A program made the translations under genes and the position numbers. A stretch of 64,000 bases of DNA from a bacterium. Its GTDB lineage: Bacteria > Planctomycetota > UBA1135 > UBA2386. Within the stretch, counting starts at the first letter, position 1; each line of letters starts with the position of its first letter. The stretch lies in assembly GCA_030432695.1 (NCBI GenBank), contig JAUILN010000002.1:124001-188000 (forward strand), in the 5' to 3' direction. The notes beneath the pieces are model-generated. The model saw nothing but the letters and a program-made list of their open reading frames with translations, made no database searches and was not told the origin of the DNA. Below, one piece after another: positions 40,757 through 48,815 of this stretch.

Positions 40757-43700
40757 TCAGTTGCCAGCGGCCTGGTTCTCGAAGTAGTAGGGCGCGTAGT
40801 GGCCGGGGCTGAATCGGTCCCGAGCCGCGCGGACGGAGGCCAAGACTTCATTCCCATCCCGCAGCACGGTGAACGGGATGGCCTGTTCGTCGGGAATCGC
40901 CATCACGGCGGTATGGATCTCGCCCCACGAGCGCACCGCGCGTTCACCGACACGCAGAATCACATCGCCCGGCGACATCTCGGGGCACGTGGACGCGGCT
41001 GAACCGAGGGTTTCCGGAACCCACTGCGGCACCACCGCGCGCGCACTCGGCGTGAGTTGCCATTCGATCACGGCGGGTACCTGGCCCGAGAACTTCAGCT
41101 CCCGGGCGAGCGAGACGTGGTCGGGGGAGTAGACCTGGAGCGGCATCCACGTGATCGCGGGGACCTCGATCTGGATATGACCGTCACAGGGCTCCGGATC
41201 CCGCTCGAGGCCAGTGAGCTCGTGGAACCAGTCGAACCAACTCGCATCGCTCCGCACGATCACATCCCGGACAGGTCGAGCCGTCAGGGCGTCGAGGAAC
41301 CGAAGCTCGACCTTTTCGGACCGCGAGTTGTCCCGGAAGCGGAGTTCGTCGAGCGTGGAGCGACCATCTTGCTCGACGGTCACGAGTCCTGTCTCCACGA
41401 GTGCGAAGTCGGCCCCGAACCATGGCGCGAGCCGCCAGGTTCCCGGCGTGACGAGCGGCAGCGAGACCGTCCGATCTTCTTGAACTCGCATCGAGACACG
41501 GAGCGTGACGTCGTCGGCTCCCTGGCCGATCGCCCGCAACCAAACCTCGCCGGGAAACCATTGGCCGGACGCATGCCCCAGGACGGAAACGACGACGGGT
41601 GCCCGGGCGCCAACCTGCTGGCGGATCGTGCATGATTGACCCTGGACCAACTCGATGCGGTGGGTCCAGCTCGCGTGGTAGTCGGGCGTCACGTCGAAGG
41701 ACCCGACCGACCACCGGATCTCGACCTGGTACCGGCCAGGGACCAGGTCCACGCATTGGAACACTCCGTCCGCGCCGGTCCATCCGGAGCAGTGTCCCCC
41801 CCACCGGTCTCCGAGGACCCGCGTGACGTAGACCGAGGCTTCCACGGCGGGACCTTCGAGATCCACGGCTTCGATACGGAGCGTCGCGCCGCCTGCGCCG
41901 ACGGGCGTGTCGCCACGAAGTTCCGTCGCCGAGTGCGATAGCAGGTTGGTCAACGTCGGGTCGAGCACGAGAACGTCACAACCCGGGGCGCCGGCCGCCA
42001 CATCTCCCAGCTCGTCGATCGACCAAGACCCACCCTCACCGGTCGTCGTCATTGCCAGGAAGCGGCCCCGATCGGTCTGAGCCACGACCACGCAGGGCTC
42101 CGCGAAAGCCGCCGCCTCGGCGCTACGGCCTGTCAATCGACCAGCGACGTGAACCACTACCTGATCGTCGGCGTGGTCGTAATTCATCGAGTCGGTCGCA
42201 TAGCCGCCGCTGAAGCGGTGACGAACGTCGCAGGGGCAAGAGGCGACGCGTCCCTCAGCGTCGGTTCGGGCGCTGAACAGCCCGAAGTACCTCTGATCCC
42301 CGTTGCGAACCTCCAGGCCTGCGATCGGTCGTCCGTCACGGGCGTCGACGTGGACGTCCGTGGCCCGATGTCCTTCTTGCAGCTCCCATCGAACGGGGTC
42401 CTCCGCTCCCGTCGTGCCCACCTCCAGTTCACTGGTCTCGGCGAGGTAGGAACGGAAGCCCTTCGCTTCGATCGCAACCTGGTAGGAACCGGGAGCCAGG
42501 CCGCCGATACGCCAGGCTCCGTCGTCGTTACGAAACCACGCGTCGCGAAGCGTTCCCAGGGCCGGATCCAGACTCGCCCACAGACTGCACGGATAGAGCG
42601 GGCGCGGCCAGCACGTGTTCGGCTGCTCGCCCTGGTAGGCGTACTCCGTCCCCTGGGGAAAGACGCGCACCCGGAACTCACGGATCGGCTCGTCGGTGCC
42701 AGCATTCACCACGATCCCGGATACCGAACACGCCGGCTGCATCTCGACCTCCAGCGGAATCCGCCTTGCCCGCACATTGGCCACGATCGCTTTCCCGAAC
42801 CGGTAGTCCTCACCCTCATTCGGCGCGTCCACGAACAGTTGGAAAGCACCTACCTTCCCGGCGGTCTCGGGGAACTCGAAGGCGCCGTCCGGATCGACCA
42901 CCGTCCGTCTCGACTTCTGTTCGACCCAGTCGAACAGCTCCACGGACGCACCGGCGACTGGCTCGCCGCTCTCCGCGCTGGTCACCCGCCCGAACACCAT
43001 CGGCCGGCCCCCGGCTCCGCCGCCGTCGACGGGGCCGCGCTCTATCCCAGGACCCGGCACACCACCATCCGAGGAGTTTGCGATGGTCCCGACCGCGGAT
43101 CCTCGACCAATTCGCGCATCGACGGGACCGCCACTCTCGCCAGAGACCGTTGACCAAAGACCCAACGCGAACCCCGCCCAGACCACCAGACCGAGCAGGG
43201 ACGCGGCCACCAGGACCTTCACCGTCTTCGAGCCTGTTCCCACGCTCGTCGACGAGGCGCCCGCCGCAATGGCCTGCTCCGGCAGCGCCAACGCGGCCAG
43301 CATCGGCACCGCCGCGCCGTGGCCGTTTCGCTCGAGCAGGCGGCCCAGCATCCCGAGTCCGCGCTGCACCTGCTGGCTGATCGCCTTCGCCGGCCTGCCG
43401 AGGATCTGTTCGGCCTCGGCGAGGTTCACGTTCGCGAACAGCCGCAGCAGCACCGGTTCGCGCTCACGCAGAGGCAGCGCCTCCGCATAGCGGGCGACCA
43501 GCGCGTTGAATTCCCGGCGCTCGAGCTCACCGAACAGGTCGGCTTCCCGCGCGGCGATCTCGTCGAGGGGGGCGGGCGCGACCCTCGATCGCTGGTTCTG
43601 CTTCAGCAACCGCGCGCCCTCGTTCCGCGCGATGCGGTAGAGCCAGGCACGGAACAGCTTCGGATCGCGGAGACTGGCGAGACTCCGGTAGGCCTTCAGC

Positions 43701-43915
43701 AGGGTTCGCTGGGCAACGTCTTCGCCGTCCTGGGCGTCACCCACCAGGCCGACGAGAAAGCCGAGCAACGCGGCGCGGTGACGATGGAACAGCTGGTCGA
43801 GCGCGTCCCGATCGCCCGCCTCACGGAATCTGGTCACGAGATCTGCATCGCTTTCGATCCATGGTGCTTCCGAGTCCATGCCGACTTGATGAGGAACAGA
43901 GGGCGCGCGCGTCAT
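40757..43915 (-). CDS. ECF sigma factor fused to a transmembrane carboxypeptidase-regulatory-like/PDZ protein
   Basis: A 1052-residue protein. Residues about 23-105 are sigma-70 region 2 (DALDQLFHRHRAALLGFL, DGEDVAQRTLLKAYRSL, FRAWLYRIARNEGARLL). Residues about 135-195 are region 4 (ALPLREREPVLLRLF, LAEAEQILGRPAKAISQQVQRG). A single membrane span follows at about 232-254. The external part begins with a carboxypeptidase regulatory-like domain (GRVTSAESGEPVAGASVELF), then several similar beta-sandwich repeats, and ends with a PDZ-like module (EMSPGDVILRVGERAV). Fusions of this kind would let an external signal control a tethered sigma factor. Its ATG overlaps the stop of the upstream gene by four bases. 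Confidence 0.85.
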   Translation of the reverse strand: MTRAPSVPHQVGMDSEAPWIESDADLVTRFREAGDRDALDQLFHRHRAALLGFLVGLVGDAQDGEDVAQRTLLKAYRSLASLRDPKLFRAWLYRIARNEGARLLKQNQRSRVAPAPLDEIAAREADLFGELERREFNALVARYAEALPLREREPVLLRLFANVNLAEAEQILGRPAKAISQQVQRGLGMLGRLLERNGHGAAVPMLAALALPEQAIAAGASSTSVGTGSKTVKVLVAASLLGLVVWAGFALGLWSTVSGESGGPVDARIGRGSAVGTIANSSDGGVPGPGIERGPVDGGGAGGRPMVFGRVTSAESGEPVAGASVELFDWVEQKSRRTVVDPDGAFEFPETAGKVGAFQLFVDAPNEGEDYRFGKAIVANVRARRIPLEVEMQPACSVSGIVVNAGTDEPIREFRVRVFPQGTEYAYQGEQPNTCWPRPLYPCSLWASLDPALGTLRDAWFRNDDGAWRIGGLAPGSYQVAIEAKGFRSYLAETSELEVGTTGAEDPVRWELQEGHRATDVHVDARDGRPIAGLEVRNGDQRYFGLFSARTDAEGRVASCPCDVRHRFSGGYATDSMNYDHADDQVVVHVAGRLTGRSAEAAAFAEPCVVVAQTDRGRFLAMTTTGEGGSWSIDELGDVAAGAPGCDVLVLDPTLTNLLSHSATELRGDTPVGAGGATLRIEAVDLEGPAVEASVYVTRVLGDRWGGHCSGWTGADGVFQCVDLVPGRYQVEIRWSVGSFDVTPDYHASWTHRIELVQGQSCTIRQQVGARAPVVVSVLGHASGQWFPGEVWLRAIGQGADDVTLRVSMRVQEDRTVSLPLVTPGTWRLAPWFGADFALVETGLVTVEQDGRSTLDELRFRDNSRSEKVELRFLDALTARPVRDVIVRSDASWFDWFHELTGLERDPEPCDGHIQIEVPAITWMPLQVYSPDHVSLARELKFSGQVPAVIEWQLTPSARAVVPQWVPETLGSAASTCPEMSPGDVILRVGERAVRSWGEIHTAVMAIPDEQAIPFTVLRDGNEVLASVRAARDRFSPGHYAPYYFENQAAGN

Positions 43916-45348
43916 CGCTGGCCCTCCGCGACGACCTGGAATTGGATCCGACCGCTGGCAATCTGCCAAACACGCCCTTGCTTCCACCGCCACCGGAATT
44001 CGCCGGCCACGCGCTGACCGTTCCAGTCCATCGAGCATGGGACGGGGATCCGCACTTCCACTCCCGCCTGGCTCGCCTGCTCGTTGGCGACCATTTGCAG
44101 CGCCGCGTCGGCACCGAGCTCGAACACCCAGAGACGGGGATGGTCGAACACCTGGACCTCCACCGCAAGACGACCACGTTGGTTCGAACGCACCACGCCT
44201 CGGAACGGCGTGCTTAGGTCTGGGGCTTGGATGTGCAGGCCTGCAACGGCAGCGCCCACCGGAAATGCCGCGAGCAACTGGTCGGCGGCACTCGGCGGCG
44301 CTGCACGTCCACCCGCTCCGGTAGACCGCGATCCGGTCGCTACCGGGGACTCCCGATCCAGGTCTTCCAGCTGCCGCGCCAGCTCCAAGAGTCCCGCGCG
44401 GCCGCTGGCGAGATCCTCGCGCTCGAGCCAGTACCGCGCCCGCCCCACGGACCGGCGCCGCGCACTCTGGGATTCGGTCCCCACGTGCTTCGCAACCGCC
44501 AGCCAGCATTGCGCAATCCGCCAACCGACGCCGGGAGCGACGCTCGCCGACTCCGTCGAGTCGAGTTCCGCCGCTGCCGCTTCCGCGAAGACCGACTGAT
44601 CGCCGTGCCGGAGATGCCGCAGACCCTCGTCCCAACGCTCGTGGAGCATGATCTGCCCCCACCCCAGGGCATGGCTGTCGCTCGGCTCAGGCATCTCACC
44701 AATTCCCAGGGCGACGATGCGAGCTCGCGCCGATTCCATTGCCGCTAGCGTCGCCTGCAGGTATGCGAGGTCGCGACAGCGGCTCTGCCAGGCCAACCGG
44801 ATCTTCGACGACATGCGCCGCGACGTGCCGCCCAATGGCGACAGGGCATCCGCGGCGAGTTCCACGTCTCGGCTGGCGAGAGCTTCGTCGAACGCGCCCA
44901 ATAGCAGCACGGCCCCCGCATCGACCTCGTTGCCGCGAGCCGTCACCATTGCCGCTCCGCCCCACTCGATACGGCAACGCAGCCCATCCACTTGCCAGCC
45001 CGCCACGAGTCGGTCGACGATACGACCCGACTGCGAAGGCTCACCGGCGCGGACCGCGAACTCCTGCGCCAACGCGAGCAGCGCGAACGCTTCGTCCTCG
45101 CCGGGTCGGCGGTCTCCAGCCGAGTCCACGACGTCGAGCAGCTTGGCAGCCTTCCCCCAACAGGCCTTCGGAGTCTGGCGGTCGGGTGACCCGTGGATCT
45201 CCCGAAGCGTCGAGGCGATGCCGCTGATGCGCTGCGCGTCCGGAAGCGGAACGCGAGAGTTCGGAGTCTGCGCGACGACCGAACCGAGTCCGAGCAGCAC
45301 GACGAAGACCGAAAGACCGAGGGAGATTTGGGTGGGGAAGCAGGACAT
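43912..45348 (-). CDS. Secreted protein coupled to the sigma-factor fusion
   Basis: A 478-residue protein with a signal peptide (SVFVVLLGLGSVVAQ). The body is helical and rich in Ala, Arg and Glu, with TPR-like spacing in places (ALLALAQEFAVRAGEPSQ, GWRIAQCWLAVAKHVG). The last ~100 residues are strand-rich (GRLAVEVQVFDHPRLWVFELG, EFRWRWKQGRVWQI). No family recognised. It precedes the sigma fusion gene with a 4-nt overlap, so it may be the periplasmic partner that senses or transmits a signal to it; that is inference from context. Confidence 0.65.
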   Translation of the reverse strand: MSCFPTQISLGLSVFVVLLGLGSVVAQTPNSRVPLPDAQRISGIASTLREIHGSPDRQTPKACWGKAAKLLDVVDSAGDRRPGEDEAFALLALAQEFAVRAGEPSQSGRIVDRLVAGWQVDGLRCRIEWGGAAMVTARGNEVDAGAVLLLGAFDEALASRDVELAADALSPLGGTSRRMSSKIRLAWQSRCRDLAYLQATLAAMESARARIVALGIGEMPEPSDSHALGWGQIMLHERWDEGLRHLRHGDQSVFAEAAAAELDSTESASVAPGVGWRIAQCWLAVAKHVGTESQSARRRSVGRARYWLEREDLASGRAGLLELARQLEDLDRESPVATGSRSTGAGGRAAPPSAADQLLAAFPVGAAVAGLHIQAPDLSTPFRGVVRSNQRGRLAVEVQVFDHPRLWVFELGADAALQMVANEQASQAGVEVRIPVPCSMDWNGQRVAGEFRWRWKQGRVWQIASGRIQFQVVAEGQR

Positions 45349-45559
45349 GACTCGAACCGCAATGGCACCAGCAGGGTCGCCGACGCCCGGATTCGGGCGC
45401 CGCCCCCCTGACCCCGGTCACCGCCCTGGATCGCACCTGGATTCAAGAAATGTGGCCCGGACTGCCCTGCAGCCGCAAGCCGCTTGTGACCAGTCAGTTC
45501 CAAGCTCCCGTCGACGAACCTACTGAACCTGGAGCCCGCCACCGCCGTTGCGCGCCCCC

Positions 45560-46996
45560 ATGCGTGCCCATCTCTCGCGTCCCGGAGTCCTCGTATCCCT
45601 CGTCGCGACCGCGCTCGCGCTCGGCGCCCCGCTACAGCCCCCGCTGCTCGCGCAGACGGCGGATGCCGGACAGTCCCGCATGGTGGTCCCGACCGCGGGC
45701 ACCGGGATCACCGCCAACGAGCGCTTCGTCTACGTGCTGGTCGGGACGAAGGTCTTCCAGCTCGATGCGAGCAGCCTGCAGGTGATCCGCTCCGTGGAAC
45801 TCGTCCCGGAAGCGCAGCAGGAGCAACTCGAGGAGGTCGCCGAGGAAGAGGTCGTCGAAGAGCCGACCTTCGCGGACGAGCCCCTCGAGACCGACCCCGT
45901 GACCCGCCGCGCGGCCGGCAAACAACGCATCGCGGCCCGGGGCGACCGGGCGTCCGCCGCCGCGATCGAGTCGGCGCTGAAGTGGCTCGTCGCGCACCAG
46001 TCGGAAAGCGGGAGCTGGGACTGCGACGGGTTCATGGCGAACGACCTCGAAGGCGAGGCGGCCGACGGCCCGGGCTCCCCGGTCCACGACGTCGGCGTGA
46101 CCGGACTGGCGCTGCTGGCGCTGATGGGCGACGGCAACACGCTGCGCAGCGGGCCCCACAAGGAGGCGGTGAAGAAGGGGGTCGCGTGGCTGCGCGAGCA
46201 ACAGGACCCGCGCAGCGGACTGATCGGCGGCACCACCTCCCACGAGTTCATCTACGACCACGCGATCGCCACGCTCGCGATCGTCGAAGCCTACGGTCTG
46301 TCGGACGCGAACCTCCTGAAGCAGAACGCGCAACGCGCGCTGAACTACCTCGAGTACCACCGGAACCCCTACGCCGTCTGGCGCTACCAGCCGCGGGATG
46401 GCGACAACGACACGTCGGTCACGGCGTGGTGCACGATGGCCTGGAAGGCCGGCAAGGACTTCGGGCTCGAGGTCAACGAACAGACCGGCCTGTTGGTCGC
46501 GGCGTGGATCGATCAGATGACCGACCCGGTCTCGGGCCGCACCGGCTACACCGAACGCGGCGGACGGTCGGCCCGGAGGCCCGGCGACCACGCGAGCCGG
46601 TTCCCCCGCGAGGCCAACGAGGCGATGACCGCAGCCGGCCTGTTCGTGGAGTATCTACTCGGCAAGGACCCGGAGACCACGCCGATCATGGGGGCACAGG
46701 CCGACCTGATCCTGCACCAGCCTCCCACCTGGGAGCCGAATGCCGGCAAGGTCGACTTCGTCGCCTGGTTCTTCGGCAGCCACGCGCTGTTCCAGTACGG
46801 CGGCCGGCACTGGGAGGCCTGGCGTCGGTCCCTCACCCCCACCCTGGTGAAGCACCAACGCCGCGACGGCAACTTCGCGGGCTCCTGGGACCCCTGCGGC
46901 CCCTGGGGTGAATCGATGGGACGGATCGGCTCCACCGCGCTCGGCACCCTCGCGCTCGAAAGCGCGTATCGCTACTCGCGGTTGATCGGAGACTGA
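45560..46996 (+). CDS. Secreted prenyltransferase/squalene-oxidase-repeat protein
   Basis: A 478-residue protein with a signal peptide (ending PPLLAQ). Residues about 40-75 resemble a small beta motif (NERFVYVLVGTKVFQLD), followed by an acidic linker. From about residue 135 the alpha/alpha-toroid repeats start: ALKWLVAHQSESGSWDCDGF, DVGVTGLALLALMGDGNT, GVAWLREQQDP, YDHAIATLAIVEAYGL, NDTSVTAWCTMAWKAG, and finally GRIGSTALGTLALESAYRYSRL. These match the toroid segment of the 1421-aa protein at 32453. The DxDD catalytic motif of squalene-hopene cyclases is not evident, so it is probably a binding scaffold. An upstream in-frame TTG (45548) would add four residues. Confidence 0.82.
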   Translation: MRAHLSRPGVLVSLVATALALGAPLQPPLLAQTADAGQSRMVVPTAGTGITANERFVYVLVGTKVFQLDASSLQVIRSVELVPEAQQEQLEEVAEEEVVEEPTFADEPLETDPVTRRAAGKQRIAARGDRASAAAIESALKWLVAHQSESGSWDCDGFMANDLEGEAADGPGSPVHDVGVTGLALLALMGDGNTLRSGPHKEAVKKGVAWLREQQDPRSGLIGGTTSHEFIYDHAIATLAIVEAYGLSDANLLKQNAQRALNYLEYHRNPYAVWRYQPRDGDNDTSVTAWCTMAWKAGKDFGLEVNEQTGLLVAAWIDQMTDPVSGRTGYTERGGRSARRPGDHASRFPREANEAMTAAGLFVEYLLGKDPETTPIMGAQADLILHQPPTWEPNAGKVDFVAWFFGSHALFQYGGRHWEAWRRSLTPTLVKHQRRDGNFAGSWDPCGPWGESMGRIGSTALGTLALESAYRYSRLIGD

Positions 46997-47089
46997 CGTC
47001 CGGCGCAGCGCACTCGGCCCGCCATGCTTGCGAAACGGGGATGAAAGACGTTCACGCGCGCCAGGGACGGAACCGCTAGGCTGCTCGCC

Positions 47090-47539
47090 ATGCACCTCCT
47101 CAAGAAGGCTGTCCTCCTCCTCCCCCTCCTCGCCCTGACCGCCTGTGGCAGCGAAGCCGGCGCCGGCACCGTCAACGCCAGCTCGGTCACCGACATGCTC
47201 GGCAAGGCCTCGGAGATGCTCTCGGGCATCACCGACAAGGCCTCCGCCGAGGCCGTGAAGCCGGAACTCAGCAGCATCACCGACAAGATCGGCGCGGCGC
47301 TGAAGTCGCTGACCGACGGCGCGTCCGACATCGCCAACACGGCTGGCGAAGTGGGCGGTGAGGGCCTCGGCAAGGCAGCCGGTGATCTGATGGACACGGC
47401 GAAGAGCATGCTGCCGGCGGAGCTGACCTCCGCGCTGACCAGCCTGCAGACCAAGGCCAGCGAGCTGCTCGGCAACCAGGACATCGCCGCGGCGATCGGG
47501 CCGATCCTGGAGAAGATCAAGGGCTTCTCGCTGAGCTGA
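47090..47539 (+). CDS. Small helical lipoprotein
   Basis: A 149-residue protein with a clear lipobox (LLALTAC) after a Lys-rich start. The mature chain is almost all amphipathic helix with heptad-like repeats of Ser/Thr-Asp-Lys (SGITDKAS, SSITDKIGAALKSLTDGASDI, SALTSLQTKASELLG). It looks like a long helical hairpin or coiled coil anchored in the outer membrane or periplasm. No family recognised. A strong hairpin terminator follows the stop. Confidence 0.75.
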   Translation: MHLLKKAVLLLPLLALTACGSEAGAGTVNASSVTDMLGKASEMLSGITDKASAEAVKPELSSITDKIGAALKSLTDGASDIANTAGEVGGEGLGKAAGDLMDTAKSMLPAELTSALTSLQTKASELLGNQDIAAAIGPILEKIKGFSLS

Positions 47540-47547
47540 GTCGGGCT

Positions 47548-47566
47548 CCGGGCCCCTCGGGGCCGG
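47548..47566 (+). terminator. GC-rich hairpin terminator after the helical lipoprotein gene
   Basis: CC-G-GGCCC, loop CTCG, GGGCC-GG: seven GC pairs with one bulged G, starting 8 nt after the stop at 47539. No T-run follows. Confidence 0.55.
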
Positions 47567-47648
47567 TCGGAGATCCCATCCACAAATCGTTCAGGACTGC
47601 GGGCGTGTCGGCCGCATGGAGTGTCCCCATCACTCCATCCGGCCCACC

Positions 47649-48674
47649 ATGATTCGACCGACCGCCCGCCTCCTCGCGCTCCTCGCGCTCTCCGCGCTGC
47701 CCAGCCTCGCCGGCGCGCAGACCTGCCTGCACTTCCCCGACGCCGACCCGGCCACCGGACCGACGTCGACCGTCCCGTTCGGCGACACCGACCCGAACGA
47801 CCTGCAGGTCGCCAACCAGGTGCTGCTGTGGAAGATCCCGGCGTCGAGTTTCCAAGGCCGGACCCCGATCCGCGCTCTGGCCTTCGCTTCGGCCGGCGAT
47901 CGGACCCGCACCTTCGACCAACTCCAGGTCCGGATGGGACACACCCAGATGACCGGGTTCGACGTCCGCTATCCGCTGAACTTCACCGGCTTCACGCAGC
48001 TCGTGAAGCAGTCGGGCGACTGGACCTGGCACACCCCCGCCGACCAATGGTCGTTCATGGGCCTGGACGCGACCTTCACCGCCGACCCCAGCTTCGGCGA
48101 TCTGGTGATCCAGGTGATCGTCGCCGGCGCCTCCTCGACGGGCACCGGCTCCGCCGGGATGCACAGCGATCCCAACGAGCCGAGCCTCCACCAGACCGCG
48201 TGGCGCTTCAATCCGAGCCGCGGCGTGGTCACCACCGGCGTGCCCAAGATGCGGCTGTGCTCGGACGCCTCCGACCTGCAGGTCTTCGGCGGCGGCTGCG
48301 CCGGCAGCAACGGCCTCGTCCCGCAGCTCGGCTTCACCGGCACGGCCCGCGTCGGCCAGAGCATGTCGATAGAGCTCACCGACGGACCGCAGAACGGCAC
48401 CGCCGCGATCCTCCTGATGAGCCGCCTCAATCGGCTCGCACTCCTCGACCTGACCGGCATCGGCGCGCCCGGCTGCATGATCCGCACGTTCTTCGACCAG
48501 AACCTGCCGATCGGCGGCATGTCGAACGGTGCGATCAGCCTGCCGATCGCGCTGCCCAACGATCCCAACCTCGCCGGCGCGCGGGTCTGGATGCAATGGG
48601 TGCCGATCGATCCGCAGGCCAACGCGCTCGGCATCACGACCTCGCCGCTCGGCACGGCACTGTTCGGGAGCTGA
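47649..48674 (+). CDS. Secreted protein with a C-terminal planctomycete-type beta domain
   Basis: A 341-residue protein with a signal peptide (LSALPSLAGAQT). The N-terminal ~210 residues are beta-rich (RTPIRALAFASAG, FDQLQVRMGHTQM, WRFNPSRGV). The last ~125 residues open with FGGGCAGSNGLVPQL and continue with GQSMSIELTDGP, GAPGCMIRTFF and ARVWMQWVPIDPQ. They share spacing and hydrophobic pattern with residues 25-165 of the protein at 25113. The family appears confined to secreted proteins of this bacterial group, perhaps as an attachment or sorting module. Start at 47649 chosen for the signal peptide; an in-frame ATG at 47616 adds 11 residues. Confidence 0.7.
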   Translation: MIRPTARLLALLALSALPSLAGAQTCLHFPDADPATGPTSTVPFGDTDPNDLQVANQVLLWKIPASSFQGRTPIRALAFASAGDRTRTFDQLQVRMGHTQMTGFDVRYPLNFTGFTQLVKQSGDWTWHTPADQWSFMGLDATFTADPSFGDLVIQVIVAGASSTGTGSAGMHSDPNEPSLHQTAWRFNPSRGVVTTGVPKMRLCSDASDLQVFGGGCAGSNGLVPQLGFTGTARVGQSMSIELTDGPQNGTAAILLMSRLNRLALLDLTGIGAPGCMIRTFFDQNLPIGGMSNGAISLPIALPNDPNLAGARVWMQWVPIDPQANALGITTSPLGTALFGS

Positions 48675-48815
48675 GCCTCGGGGAAAAGACCTAGCGCCGC
48701 TCCTCACGGTCGCAACGCCCCGACCGTTCCGCCATCAAGCCCATCGCGCGCTCCACCGATTCCGTCCATCGCGACCCTGTCCACGCCGGACGGGGCGCGG
48801 GATCACGGGAATCGA

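Noticed and set aside
32453..46996. Toroid-repeat proteins as squalene-hopene cyclases
   Set aside because: Both are exported with signal peptides, and no DxDD catalytic motif was seen; the similarity is to the repeat fold only.
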